A stretch of 64,000 bases of DNA from Stutzerimonas stutzeri (GCF_038561965.1 NZ_CP139348.1:3906001-3970000); one strand, 5' to 3'; positions 15,844-23,787 are shown, counted from the first letter of the stretch. Notes: generated from the letters alone by a model not told the origin. Numbers and translations: made by a program.

Positions 15844-16806
15844 TTACCCATTGAAATGGTTGTAACCGCGTTCGGACACGGCCACTTCGTTGCCCGCCGC
15901 ATCGAGCAGTTGCACACCCTGCCCCGCCTCTACCCGGCCAATGACATGGAGCGGCCAACCGGCCTCGAGCAGTGCAGGCAGTTCAGCGGGCGGCAGCGTG
16001 AAGGCCAACAGGTAGTCATCACCGCCGGCCAGCGCGCAGCGCAACGCTTCGGCCTCACCGGCGAAACGCCGCAAAGGTTCGGACAGCGGCAGGCGATCAC
16101 GCTCGATCTGCAGCGCAACAGCCGAAGCCTTGGCGATATGCCCGCAATCGGCCAGCAGCCCGTCGGAGATATCCAGCGCTGCGGTGGCTTTGTCTCGCAG
16201 CGCCTCGCCCAAGGCCAGCTGTGGTTGTGGCGACCAGTAGCGCGCCAGCAGGTGTTCGGCGATGTCTGGGTCGGCTGCGGCCTGGCCAAGCACCAGCGGC
16301 AACGCCCCGGCCGCCTCACCGAGCACACCGCCCACGCAGAGCAGATCGCCGACCTGCGCGCCGGATCTAAGCAGCGCCTGCCCGGCCGGGACCCGGCCGA
16401 ACACCGTCACAGTCAGGCTCAGTGGACCACGGGTGGTGTCGCCACCAATCAAACGCAGGCTGCAATCAAGCGCCATCGAATCCAGACCACGGGCGAGTTC
16501 CGCCAGCCAGAGTGGGTCACCGGCAGGCAGGGTCAACGCAAGGGTGAAACCGATGGGCGCGGCACCCATGGCGGCGAGATCACTGGCAGCCACGGCTAGC
16601 GCTCGCCGGCCGAGCAGGAAGGGATTGCAGGGATCGGAAAAATGCACCCCAGCAACCAGGGTGTCGGTGGACACGGCGAGTTGCTCGCCGGCCGGAATCT
16701 GCAGCAGGGCACAATCGTCGCCGATGCCGAGAACGACTTCGCCGCCAGCCCTGGCACAAGCGGCGGCAGCAAAGTAATGACGGATCAGCTCGAACTCACC
16801 CAGCAA
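15844..16806 (-). CDS. thiL: Thiamine-monophosphate kinase
   Basis: A 320-aa enzyme converting thiamine phosphate to thiamine diphosphate with ATP. It has the PurM/ThiL-type fold with GIGDDCALL (27-35, metal-binding D30/D31), STDTLVAGVHF (46-56), AASDLAAMGA, GGDTTRGPLSLTVTVFG and ALDISDGLLADCGHI, and a C-terminal AGGDDYLLAFT. Length is standard. It begins 12 bp after nusB on the same strand, continuing the rib-nusB-thiL-pgpA run that is conserved in Pseudomonas. Confidence 0.95.
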   Translation of the reverse strand: MLGEFELIRHYFAAAACARAGGEVVLGIGDDCALLQIPAGEQLAVSTDTLVAGVHFSDPCNPFLLGRRALAVAASDLAAMGAAPIGFTLALTLPAGDPLWLAELARGLDSMALDCSLRLIGGDTTRGPLSLTVTVFGRVPAGQALLRSGAQVGDLLCVGGVLGEAAGALPLVLGQAAADPDIAEHLLARYWSPQPQLALGEALRDKATAALDISDGLLADCGHIAKASAVALQIERDRLPLSEPLRRFAGEAEALRCALAGGDDYLLAFTLPPAELPALLEAGWPLHVIGRVEAGQGVQLLDAAGNEVAVSERGYNHFNG

Positions 16807-16818
16807 GGCGAGCAGCCC

Positions 16819-17304
16819 TCAGCGCTTGTGGTTGCGCACTTCGGCGCTGCGCAGCGAGGGGGCCAGCTTGTCCAACACGCCGTTGACGAACTTGTGCCCG
16901 TCGGTAGCGCCGTAAACCTTGGCCAGCTCGATGCCTTCGTTGATGACCACACGATAGGGCACATCGATGCGCTGCATCAGCTCGTAGGTGGACAATCGCA
17001 GGATCGCCAGTTCAACCGGATCGAGCTCGTCCAGCGGACGGTCGAGGTTCGGCGCGATGGCACCGTCGACTTCGCTCTTGCTGCGCGCAACACCGGTCAA
17101 CAGCTCATGGAAGTAGCTGCCGTCCACGCCGGAGAAATCGTTGTCGACGCGGAACTGCGCCTCGATTTCGTTGAGGCTCTGGCCGGCCATATGCCACTGA
17201 TACAACGCCTGCATCGCCAGGCTGCGCGCAACCCGGCGCGTGGCGATCTTGCCCTTCGCCTTGGGCTGCGGGGCGTCCTGACTATCGTCGTGATTCAGGC
17301 TCAC
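16819..17304 (-). CDS. nusB: Transcription antitermination factor NusB
   Basis: A 161-aa all-helical RNA-binding protein that acts with NusE (S10) at boxA sites for rRNA antitermination. Recognisable parts are ATRRVARSLAMQALYQWHM, ELDPVELAILRLSTYEL and YRVVINEGIELAKVYGATDGHKFVNGVLDKLA. The GTG at 17304 overlaps the ribH stop (GTGA) and has GGAGG just before it, so it is preferred over longer frames starting inside ribH. The first 20 residues (NHDDSQDAPQPKAKG) are a charged, probably disordered extension. Confidence 0.95.
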   Translation of the reverse strand: MSLNHDDSQDAPQPKAKGKIATRRVARSLAMQALYQWHMAGQSLNEIEAQFRVDNDFSGVDGSYFHELLTGVARSKSEVDGAIAPNLDRPLDELDPVELAILRLSTYELMQRIDVPYRVVINEGIELAKVYGATDGHKFVNGVLDKLAPSLRSAEVRNHKR

Positions 17305-17777
17305 TTCGCCTCCAACTGCGACAGCAGGCTCACCATTTCCAGCGCGGAGAGTGCGGCTTCGGCGCCCTTGTTGCCGGCCTTGGTGCCGGAACGCTCGATG
17401 GCCTGCTCGATGGAATCGACAGTCAGCACGCCGAAGGCGACCGGCACGCCGAACTCCATGGAAACCTGGGCCAGGCCCTTGGTGCATTCACCGGCGACGT
17501 ATTCGAAATGCGGTGTACCGCCACGAATGACCGCGCCCAGGGCGACGATGGCGTCGTATTCACCCTGCTGTGCGACTTTCTGCGCGACCAGCGGAATCTC
17601 GAAGGCACCCGGTGCACGGATGATGGTGATGTCGTTCTCGCTGACGCCATGGCGAACCAGCGCGTCGACCGCGCCGCTGACCAGGCTTTCGACGACGAAG
17701 CTGTTGAAGCGGCCAACGACCAGGGCGTATTTGCCCTGCGGGGCGATGAAGGTTCCTTCGATGGTCTTCAGGGGCAT
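17301..17777 (-). CDS. ribH: 6,7-dimethyl-8-ribityllumazine synthase
   Basis: A 158-aa enzyme condensing 5-amino-6-ribitylaminouracil with dihydroxybutanone phosphate, the penultimate step of riboflavin synthesis. It usually forms pentamers or larger shells. Motifs are VGRFNSFVVESLVSGA, APGAFEIPLVA, ALGAVIRGGTPHFEYV (catalytic-type H90) and FGVLTVDSIEQA. It overlaps nusB by 4 nt and is 58 bp downstream of ribBA, inside the FMN-riboswitch-controlled transcript. Confidence 0.96.
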   Translation of the reverse strand: MPLKTIEGTFIAPQGKYALVVGRFNSFVVESLVSGAVDALVRHGVSENDITIIRAPGAFEIPLVAQKVAQQGEYDAIVALGAVIRGGTPHFEYVAGECTKGLAQVSMEFGVPVAFGVLTVDSIEQAIERSGTKAGNKGAEAALSALEMVSLLSQLEAK

Positions 17778-17835
17778 GGGTGTTTTCTCATCTCTTTAAA
17801 GAACGAAGGCGCCGCGGACTGCGCGGCGCCTCTGA

Positions 17836-18915
17836 TTATTCGGCCGGGAGGTATTCTACAACTTCCAGATCAAAGCCGGATATCGCGTTGAACTTCATCG
17901 GCGCACTCATCAGGCGCATCTTGCGCACGCCCAGGTCACGCAGGATCTGCGAACCGGCGCCGACGGTGCTGTAGGTGGCCGGTGTCGGCGGTTGCTGGCG
18001 GGTCAGCTGCGCCAGCAATTGCGGGCCGGTGAGCGGGTTGCCGAGCAGCAGCACCACGCCCTTGCCGGCCTTGGCCACCTCGCTCATTGCGGCGCGCAGG
18101 CTCCAGCGGCCCGGCACGGTGACCAATAGCAAATCACGCAGCGGCTCCATGTTGTGCACGCGCACCAGGGTCGGCTCTTCCGGGGAGATTTCGCCGCGGG
18201 TCAGCGCCATGTGCACGGTGTCCTCGACTCCGTCGCGATAGGTAACCAGGTTGAACTGGCCCAGCTCGGTTTCCAGCGGCTGCTCAGAAACTCGTTCGAC
18301 GGTGCGCTCGTGGATCATGCGGTAGTGGATCAGGTCGGCGATGGTGCCGATCTTCAGCCCGTGCTGTTCGGCGAACAGCTCCAACTCCGGGCGACGCGCC
18401 ATGGTGCCGTCGTCGTTCATGATCTCGCAGATCACGCCGCTGGCCTCGAAACCGGCCATGCGCGCCAGATCGCAGGCGGCCTCGGTATGACCGGCACGCG
18501 CCAATACGCCACCTGGTTGCGCCATCAGCGGGAAGATGTGGCCGGGGCTGACAATGTCTTCGGCTTTCGCACCACGGGCCACGGCGGCCTGCACGGTCCG
18601 CGCACGGTCTGCGGCAGAGATGCCGGTGGTCACGCCTTCAGCCGCCTCGATGGAGACGGTGAACTTGGTGCCAAAGCCCGAGCCATTGCGCGGCGCCATC
18701 AGCGGTAGTTTGAGCAGCTCGCAGCGCTCGCGAGTCATCGGCATGCAGATCAGGCCGCGGGCGAAGCGCGCCATGAAGTTGATGTGCTCGGCGGTCACAC
18801 ATTCGGAAGCGACAATGATGTCGCCCTCGTTCTCGCGGTCCTCGTCATCCATGAGGATGACCATCTTGCCGGCGCGGATGTCTTCGATCAGTTCTTCAGC
18901 GGTATTGAGCGCCAT
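17836..18915 (-). CDS. ribB: 3,4-dihydroxy-2-butanone-4-phosphate synthase with a degenerate GTP cyclohydrolase II-like domain
   Basis: A 359-aa two-domain protein. Residues 1-205 form an intact DHBP synthase that makes the four-carbon unit from ribulose 5-phosphate: DDEDRENEGD (23-32), GFGTKFTVSIEA, and ARAGHTEAA with H143/E145. Residues 209-359 resemble GTP cyclohydrolase II (VRVHNMEPLRDLLL at the position of the zinc motif) but contain no cysteine at all, so zinc binding and GTP hydrolysis must be lost. This is the RibBX-type arrangement known in Proteobacteria, with ribA supplied separately at 13.8 kb. The ATG at 18915 has GAGGAG upstream; its ribosome site overlaps the ribE stop. Confidence 0.93.
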   Translation of the reverse strand: MALNTAEELIEDIRAGKMVILMDDEDRENEGDIIVASECVTAEHINFMARFARGLICMPMTRERCELLKLPLMAPRNGSGFGTKFTVSIEAAEGVTTGISAADRARTVQAAVARGAKAEDIVSPGHIFPLMAQPGGVLARAGHTEAACDLARMAGFEASGVICEIMNDDGTMARRPELELFAEQHGLKIGTIADLIHYRMIHERTVERVSEQPLETELGQFNLVTYRDGVEDTVHMALTRGEISPEEPTLVRVHNMEPLRDLLLVTVPGRWSLRAAMSEVAKAGKGVVLLLGNPLTGPQLLAQLTRQQPPTPATYSTVGAGSQILRDLGVRKMRLMSAPMKFNAISGFDLEVVEYLPAE

Positions 18916-18926
18916 GGGGCGTCTCC

Positions 18927-19589
18927 TCAATTCTTCAGGTAGCCGTGCTCGGCGAGAAAACCTTCGGTAAGCCCCGAGGCCTTGGGGTCGGCGGCCTTGT
19001 CGCCCATCATCAGGCGCTCCAGGTAACGCGCCAGCAGGTCGACCTCCAGGTTCACCTGCCGCCCAGTGCGGTAGTCGGCCATGATGGTTTCGCCGAGGGT
19101 GTGCGGCACGATGGTCAACTCGAATTCGGCGCCGTTGACTGCATTGACCGTGAGGCTGGTGCCATCAACGGTGATCGAGCCTTTGAGCGCGATATATTTG
19201 GCCAGCTCGCGCGGTGCACGGATACGGAACTGCACGGCGCGGGCATTATCTTCCCGGGCCACGACCTCGCCGACACCGTCGACATGACCGCTGACCAGGT
19301 GCCCGCCGAGGCGGCTGGTGGGCGTCAAAGCCTTTTCCAGATTGACCCGGCTACCGGCCTTGAGATCGATAAAGGCGGTACGTGCCAGGGTTTCGCGACT
19401 GACATCGGCCCAGAAGCCGTTACCCGGCAGCTCCACTGCAGTCAGGCAGACGCCGTTGACCGCAATGCTGTCGCCCAGCTTGACGTCGCCCAGATCCAGC
19501 TTGCCGGTTTCGACCAGCACGCGTACGTCGCCGCCCTTGGGCGTGAGCGCACGGATGGTACCGATGGCTTCGATTATTCCAGTGAACAT
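18927..19589 (-). CDS. ribE: Riboflavin synthase (alpha subunit)
   Basis: A 220-aa enzyme that dismutates two lumazines to riboflavin plus 5-amino-6-ribitylaminouracil. Two tandem lumazine-binding repeats are visible: MFTGIIEAIG...SIAVNGVCLTAVE in the first (about 1-97) and GGHLVSGHVDGVGEV...GSITVDGTSLTVN in the second (about 98-190). A roughly 15-residue C-terminal extension rich in charged residues follows. It is the first gene after the FMN riboswitch. A good ribosome site (GGGAGG) precedes the ATG, which lies inside a short leader ORF. Confidence 0.96.
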   Translation of the reverse strand: MFTGIIEAIGTIRALTPKGGDVRVLVETGKLDLGDVKLGDSIAVNGVCLTAVELPGNGFWADVSRETLARTAFIDLKAGSRVNLEKALTPTSRLGGHLVSGHVDGVGEVVAREDNARAVQFRIRAPRELAKYIALKGSITVDGTSLTVNAVNGAEFELTIVPHTLGETIMADYRTGRQVNLEVDLLARYLERLMMGDKAADPKASGLTEGFLAEHGYLKN

Positions 19590-19624
19590 GTGGCCTCCCG
19601 TGGAAGGCTGGTGAAACGCTGCAT
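19574..19624 (-). CDS. Possible 16-codon leader ORF overlapping the ribE start
   Basis: ATG at 19624 is preceded by AACAGGAG with 9-nt spacing. The frame encodes MQRFTSLPREATCSLE and stops at a TAA 13 bases inside ribE. It covers the ribE ribosome binding site. Its own Shine-Dalgarno lies in the 3' arm of the 19635-19653 hairpin. The layout would couple ribE translation to a structure that hides the leader's start. No protein-level evidence; it may be chance. Confidence 0.35.
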   Translation of the reverse strand: MQRFTSLPREATCSLE

Positions 19625-19634
19625 ACGACGAACT

Positions 19635-19653
19635 CCTGTTTTAGAAAAACAGG
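19635..19653 (-). promoter_or_regulatory. Hairpin in the FMN riboswitch expression platform
   Basis: On the minus strand CCTGTTTT / TCT / AAAACAGG forms an 8-bp stem whose 3' arm overlaps the AGGAG of the leader ORF (or of a ribE upstream ribosome site). It lies about 60 nt after the FMN aptamer and about 45 nt before ribE. Without a T-run after it, translational control is more likely than termination. Confidence 0.5.
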
Positions 19654-19711
19654 GCGCTACAGATCGATAGGGATGCATGACGGACGCACGAACGGCGCCC
19701 ATCGGGATATC

Positions 19712-19851
19712 CCGCTCTCTCTCATCCGGACTATACCGTCGGCCCCGGAATCACACCGGGTCTGCTGACCTTGCCTAAGCAAGCGCTCGCGGGCTAGGCC
19801 GAAGCCATTACCGCCGGTGGGGAATCGCACCCCGCCCTGAGAACGTTGGGC
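19712..19851 (-). promoter_or_regulatory. FMN riboswitch (RFN element) controlling ribE-ribB-ribH
   Basis: The minus strand shows the conserved RFN blocks in order: GTTCTCAGGGCGGGGTGCGA, TTCCCCACCGGCGGTAAT, a variable stem with CCTAGCCCGCGAGC, GTCAGCAGACCCGGTGTGAT, TCCGGGGCCGACGGTATAGT, and CCGGATGAGAGAGAGCGG. FMN binding represses the downstream riboflavin genes. It lies between ribD (upstream) and ribE (123 bp downstream), so ribD and nrdR are not under it. A GC hairpin, GGGCCG/CTTG/CGGCCC (19848-19863), abuts its 5' end. Confidence 0.95.
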
Positions 19852-19964
19852 CGCTTGCGGCCCGGCAGCGTTTTTAACACAAATAGCGACGCGGGGCAGC
19901 CCGTTATCGCCCGATAGCAGCTATGGGAATGCAAGACCCAGGCTATCGCCTGACACGCTGTCTA

Positions 19965-21065
19965 TCAGTTCGCCGGGCGCGCCACGATCTTCCAGTCGTT
20001 GCCCACCGCCCGGATGTCGACGATCTTCAGCTCGCGCGCCTCGCTCATGCGCTCCAACGGCAGCTCAAGCAACGGCCGCGCCGAGGAGCCGAGGAACTTG
20101 GCCGCCATGAACAGCTGATACTCGTCGATCAGACCGAGACTGGCGAAGGCACCGACCAGCCGCGGCCCGGCTTCGACCAGCACTTCGTTAGCGCCGCGCG
20201 CGGCCAGCTCATTCAACAGCGCAGCCAGATCGACCCGCTCCTGGCCCAGCACCAGCACCTCATGGCCCGCAGCACGATAGCCATCCTCGCAGCCCGCCAC
20301 AGCCGTAGCGACCAGTGCCGGACCAGCCTGAAAGAATGGCGCCTCCAGCGGCACGCGCAGGCGGCCATCAACCAGCACCCGCAGCGGCGGGCGCTGCAGC
20401 GCCAGCGCCGTGGTTTCCGCATCCAGCCCCAGCTCGGCGCCGCGCACGGTCAGCCGCGCGGCATCCATCATTACGGTATCGGCGCCGGTCAGCACTACGC
20501 TGGAACGGGCACGCAGGCGCTGCACCTCGGCACGGGCCGCCGGGCCGGTAATCCACTGGCTTTCGCCGCTGGCCATCGCAGTGCGCCCATCCAGGCTCAT
20601 CGCCAGCTTGGCGCGAACGAATGGCAGGCCGCTTTCCATGCGTTTGATAAAGCCGCAATTGAGCTCGCGCGCCTCGGCTTCCAGCACACCGCTGGCGACT
20701 TCGATGCCGGCGCAGCGCAGCAATTGCAGGCCACGCCCAGCGACCTGCGGGTTGGGGTCTTGCATGGCCGCGACCACCCGCCCGACACCGGCCTTGACCA
20801 GCGCTTCGGCACAGGGCGGCGTGCGCCCATGGTGGCTACAAGGTTCGAGGGTGACGTAGGCGGTGCCGCCGCGCGCACGCTCACCCGCTTGGCGCAACGC
20901 GTGGACCTCAGCATGCGGCTCGCCGGCGCGCGCATGCCAGCCTTCGCCGACCAGCTCACCGCCCGCGACAATGACGCAACCGACCCGTGGGTTCGGATGA
21001 GTCGAATACAGCCCCTTACGCGCCAGCTGCAGCGCATGGGCCATCCAGGCGTGATCGGTAGTCAT
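19965..21065 (-). CDS. ribD: Bifunctional riboflavin deaminase/reductase
   Basis: A 366-aa enzyme performing steps two and three of riboflavin synthesis. The N-terminal deaminase (about 1-145) has the zinc triad H51-A-E53 (PHAEVHAL), C76 and C85 in LEPCSHHGRTPPC. The C-terminal reductase (about 146-366) has VRAKLAMSLDGRTAMASGESQWITG, VLTGADTVMMD, and VEAGPRLVGAFASLGLIDEY. It overlaps nrdR by 4 nt (ATGA), so nrdR-ribD form a transcriptional pair ahead of the FMN riboswitch. Confidence 0.96.
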   Translation of the reverse strand: MTTDHAWMAHALQLARKGLYSTHPNPRVGCVIVAGGELVGEGWHARAGEPHAEVHALRQAGERARGGTAYVTLEPCSHHGRTPPCAEALVKAGVGRVVAAMQDPNPQVAGRGLQLLRCAGIEVASGVLEAEARELNCGFIKRMESGLPFVRAKLAMSLDGRTAMASGESQWITGPAARAEVQRLRARSSVVLTGADTVMMDAARLTVRGAELGLDAETTALALQRPPLRVLVDGRLRVPLEAPFFQAGPALVATAVAGCEDGYRAAGHEVLVLGQERVDLAALLNELAARGANEVLVEAGPRLVGAFASLGLIDEYQLFMAAKFLGSSARPLLELPLERMSEARELKIVDIRAVGNDWKIVARPAN

Positions 21066-21529
21066 TCGGGCTTCGCGGGCTCGCGGGACAGTCGCTCGAT
21101 TTCCTCGCGGAACTCGTTGAGGTCCTGAAAGCGGCGGTAGACGGAGGCAAAGCGGATATAGGCGACCTCATCGAGCTTCTGCAACTCGGCCATCACCAGC
21201 TCGCCGAGCACGCGCGACTTGATCTCGCGCTCGCCAGTGGCGCGCAACTGATGCTTGATATGCGCGATGGCCGCTTCAAGGCGCTCGACGCTGACCGGCC
21301 GTTTTTCCAGCGCGCGCTGCATACCGGCGCGTAGTTTCTGCTCGTCGAATGGCTGGCGGCTGCCATCGGACTTGATCAGTCGGGGCATCACCAGCTCGGC
21401 GGTTTCGAAGGTGGTGAAACGCTCGCCACAGGCCAGGCACTCGCGGCGACGGCGCACCTGATCGCCTTCGGCAACCAGGCGGGAATCGATGACCTTGGTA
21501 TCGTTGGCGGCACAGAAGGGACAATGCAT
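21062..21529 (-). CDS. nrdR: Ribonucleotide-reductase transcriptional repressor NrdR
   Basis: A 155-aa repressor combining an N-terminal zinc ribbon (C3, C6, C31, C34 in MHCPFC and ECLACGERF) with an ATP-cone nucleotide-sensing domain (about 49-139, including VMPRLIKSDGSRQPFDEQKL and RFASVYRRFQDLNEF). It senses ATP/dATP and represses nrd genes. The ATG at 21529 gives the invariant MHCPFC start; the frame upstream is not part of it. It leads the minus-strand nrdR-ribD pair and is divergent from the lipoprotein gene. Confidence 0.96.
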   Translation of the reverse strand: MHCPFCAANDTKVIDSRLVAEGDQVRRRRECLACGERFTTFETAELVMPRLIKSDGSRQPFDEQKLRAGMQRALEKRPVSVERLEAAIAHIKHQLRATGEREIKSRVLGELVMAELQKLDEVAYIRFASVYRRFQDLNEFREEIERLSREPAKPE

Positions 21530-21642
21530 GGGGCTGAAATCGGTCGTACGTCGGGACGGCCATGGTAGCGCATCCGACCGGCAAGACAAGGCGACGGCTT
21601 TGCTGCTATACAAGCCCGCACCCGTCGCTCAGGAGCCTTTCC

Positions 21643-22068
21643 GTGCCACCACGTCTTCTCGTTCTACCCGCCTTGCTGGCCCTTCTTGGGGGCTGCAGCA
21701 GCCAGCCCAGCGAACCGCCACAGGCACCTGTCGAACTGAGCAGCGCGCCCCACTCCAAGTTGCTCAACGAGCTGAGCGGAAGCCTGATTGGTGCACCGGC
21801 TGGCAGCGATGTGGAACTGGCCCTGCTGGAGGTCGATCGTCGCGACCAGCCGGATCGCCTGCTCAGCAACGTGCAGCTCAAGGGCCGCGACAGCCAACTG
21901 CCCTTCATCCTGCAGTTCAACCCCGACGCCTTCCCCACCGGTCAGCGTGTCGAGCTGCGCGGCCGGGTCACGCGGGCCGGCCAGCTGATCATGCGCCTCC
22001 CACCACGAACCATCTCCAGCCCAGCCAGCCAGGCTCTCGGCCCGCTGCAGCTAGTCCCAGCGCCGTGA
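21643..22068 (+). CDS. YbaY-like small lipoprotein
   Basis: A 141-aa lipoprotein precursor. It has a short hydrophobic signal and the lipobox ALLGGC with the acylated Cys at 18, then a beta-rich domain (LSGSLIGAPAGSDVELALLEVDRRDQPDRLL ... PFILQFNPDAFPTGQRVELRGRVTRAGQLIMR) that matches the YbaY/YscW-type lipoprotein fold. The GTG at 21643 is chosen because AGGAG lies 7 nt upstream and it gives a proper signal peptide. Its stop overlaps the next gene's GTG (GTGA). Likely anchored in the outer or inner membrane facing the periplasm; role unknown. Confidence 0.75.
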   Translation: MPPRLLVLPALLALLGGCSSQPSEPPQAPVELSSAPHSKLLNELSGSLIGAPAGSDVELALLEVDRRDQPDRLLSNVQLKGRDSQLPFILQFNPDAFPTGQRVELRGRVTRAGQLIMRLPPRTISSPASQALGPLQLVPAP

Positions 22069-22721
22069 CGGCACCCGCAGTATTACAGGTGGCGCTGAAT
22101 GAATTGTTGGGCGACGCATACCTGGTCGCCGAACCGCTGCCGGGCACCGATTTAAAGTTATGGCTGATCGACGCCGCCAATATGGACCGCGCGTTCAGCC
22201 CCGAAGAAACCCGGCGGATTCTCGAAGACCCGCCGTACTGGAGCTTCTGCTGGGCCAGCGGCCTGGTGCTGGCCCGCTGGCTGGCCGAGCGGCCGGAGTG
22301 GGTACGTGGCAAGCGCGTGCTGGATTTCGGTGCCGGCTCGGGCGTCGCGGCCATCGCCGCTGCCAAGGCGGGCGCAGCCGAAGTGGTGGCCTGCGACCTC
22401 GACCCGCTGGCGCTTGCCGCCTGCCAGGCCAATGCCGCCCTGAACGATGTCGAGCTACGCTATTCGCAGGACTTCTTCGGCGAAGCGGATCACTACGACC
22501 TGATCATCGTCGCGGATGTGCTCTACGACCGCGCCAACCTGCCGCTGCTGGACCACTTCCTCAGTCGCGGACGCGAAGCGCTAGTGGCCGATTCGCGAGT
22601 GCGCGATTTCGCCCACCCGCTGTACCGGCGCCTGGATGTGCTTGATGCCTGCACCTGGCCGGATCTGGCAGAGCCTGCAGAGTTCAGGCGTGTGAGCCTC
22701 TATCACGCAGCGAGGAGCTGA
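22065..22721 (+). CDS. Class I SAM-dependent methyltransferase (ETFB/KIN17-lysine-methyltransferase-like)
   Basis: A 218-aa protein with a Rossmann-type SAM-binding motif VLDFGAGSGVAAIAAAKAG (from about 85), an acidic second strand VVACDLDPLALAACQANA, and VADVLYDRANLPLLDHFL at motif post-I/II. A preceding PPYWSFCWASGLVLARWL segment is typical of the METTL-family of small protein methyltransferases related to nicotinamide N-methyltransferase. The substrate cannot be named. It is translationally coupled to the lipoprotein by GTGA and followed 71 bp later by thpR. Confidence 0.82.
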   Translation: MTAPAVLQVALNELLGDAYLVAEPLPGTDLKLWLIDAANMDRAFSPEETRRILEDPPYWSFCWASGLVLARWLAERPEWVRGKRVLDFGAGSGVAAIAAAKAGAAEVVACDLDPLALAACQANAALNDVELRYSQDFFGEADHYDLIIVADVLYDRANLPLLDHFLSRGREALVADSRVRDFAHPLYRRLDVLDACTWPDLAEPAEFRRVSLYHAARS

Positions 22722-22792
22722 AGAGCCCGAGGTAGGTGAAAAACCGCGAAGCGTTTTCCACATATCTGCGCCGCTGCGGCCGGAGACCCGCC

Positions 22793-23314
22793 ATGATCGA
22801 CGACACCCTGCGCCTGTTCTTTGCCCTACCCTGCCCGCCCGAGCAGGCAGCGGCCATTTGCGCGTGGCGTGATAGCCAGGACTTCGACGGCCGGGCGGTT
22901 GCGCGCGACAACCTGCACCTGACCCTGGCCTTTCTCGGCGCACAGCCGACGCATCACCTCGATGCCCTGCTGCAAATGGCTGCGACGGTGCAAGCCGAGG
23001 CCTTCAGCCTGACCCTCGACCGGCTCACCACCATCGGCAAGGGCTTCATCTGCCTGCAGCCCGGCACGACACCTCCCGAACTGTTGCGGCTGGTCGCAGC
23101 GCTGAGCGAACGCTTGGCGGCGCTTGGCGTGGTGCTCGACTGTCGACCCTTCCTGCCGCACCTGACGCTGAGCCGCCAGGCCCGGAGCCGACCGCAGAAA
23201 CTGGCGCCGGGCTTCGCCTGGCAAGTCGACCGCTTCGTGCTCTACCGCTCGAGCAATGTCGCGGATGGTGTGCGCTACGATGAACTGGGAAGCTGGTCTC
23301 TATCAGCGCCGTAG
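22793..23314 (+). CDS. thpR: RNA 2',3'-cyclic phosphodiesterase (2'-5' RNA ligase family, ThpR)
   Basis: A 173-aa member of the 2H phosphoesterase superfamily. Both catalytic HxTx motifs are present: H42-L-T44 in NLHLTLAFLG and H123-L-T125 in PHLTLSRQ, separated by about 80 residues as usual. It begins MIDDTLRLFFALPCP, the standard N-terminal strand. The ATG at 22793 has GGAG 7 nt upstream. The enzyme opens 2',3'-cyclic phosphates in RNA; the physiological substrate in bacteria is not settled. It converges with the TusA-like gene. Confidence 0.9.
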   Translation: MIDDTLRLFFALPCPPEQAAAICAWRDSQDFDGRAVARDNLHLTLAFLGAQPTHHLDALLQMAATVQAEAFSLTLDRLTTIGKGFICLQPGTTPPELLRLVAALSERLAALGVVLDCRPFLPHLTLSRQARSRPQKLAPGFAWQVDRFVLYRSSNVADGVRYDELGSWSLSAP

Positions 23315-23345
23315 CGACCGTTCAGGGCAGCCTCGGCGCCATCGC

Positions 23346-23576
23346 TCAACGCGGCACTTTGATCAGAAAACGAAACAGCGCGCCGTGCTGTTCCACCGCC
23401 AGGCAGTTGTAGCCCTTGGCCTTGGCATCTTCGGGGATGCCATGCGCCCACTGCGAGCAATCGGTCACCACCTCGAGCAACTGCCCCGGCTGCATGGTTT
23501 CCAGCGTGGCGATGGCGTTGTACGGGCAATGCTCGCCACGCAGATCAAGCGAGAGATTCGGTTTGGCCTGGCTCAC
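23346..23576 (-). CDS. TusA/YeeD-like sulfur-carrier protein
   Basis: A 76-aa protein with the TusA-family signature LDLRGEHCPYNAIATLETM (active-site C17 in the CPxx motif) and the two-layer alpha/beta pattern of the fold. Such proteins carry persulfide sulfur; YeeD-type members work with YeeE/YedE membrane transporters for thiosulfate. Directly upstream on the same strand is a disrupted YeeE/YedE-like gene, so this is probably the surviving partner. A GTG start at 23576 gives MSQAKPNLSLDLRG. Confidence 0.85.
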   Translation of the reverse strand: MSQAKPNLSLDLRGEHCPYNAIATLETMQPGQLLEVVTDCSQWAHGIPEDAKAKGYNCLAVEQHGALFRFLIKVPR

Positions 23577-23787
23577 GGGCAGGGCTCCTTTTCGGTTGGA
23601 AACGACGTGTATTCAGGTGCACCAGCAACATTGCCATGGCCAGGCCGGCGAAGGTCGGCAGCAACCCCTAGAAGGTGCCGGTTATGGCGAGGTAGTCAGC
23701 GGAAGCGACACCCAGCGCGACAAGCGCGGGCAGCGGCGACCAGAAGCGCACGAGGTAGCGCTCCCGGAAGTCGGAGAGAACCGACAT
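23577..23787 (-). pseudogene. Remnant of a YeeE/YedE-type (thiosulfate/sulfur transporter) gene
   Basis: From ATG at 23787, with AAGGAG 7 nt upstream, the frame reads MSVLSDFRERYLVRFW..., resembling the N-terminus of YeeE/YedE transporters. It meets an in-frame TAG at 23668-23670 after 39 codons and then continues in the same frame as a hydrophobic GLLPTFAGLAMAMLL segment like a C-terminal helix. A full gene would be about 1 kb, so most of the middle is missing: an internal deletion or strong decay. The conserved ribosome site and the adjacent TusA-like gene support the interpretation; family assignment is from memory of the N-terminus. Confidence 0.6.

Noticed and set aside
16642..17799. A 385-aa plus-strand frame opposite thiL, nusB and ribH
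   Set aside because: It spans three well-supported minus-strand genes and has no family motifs; composition shadow.
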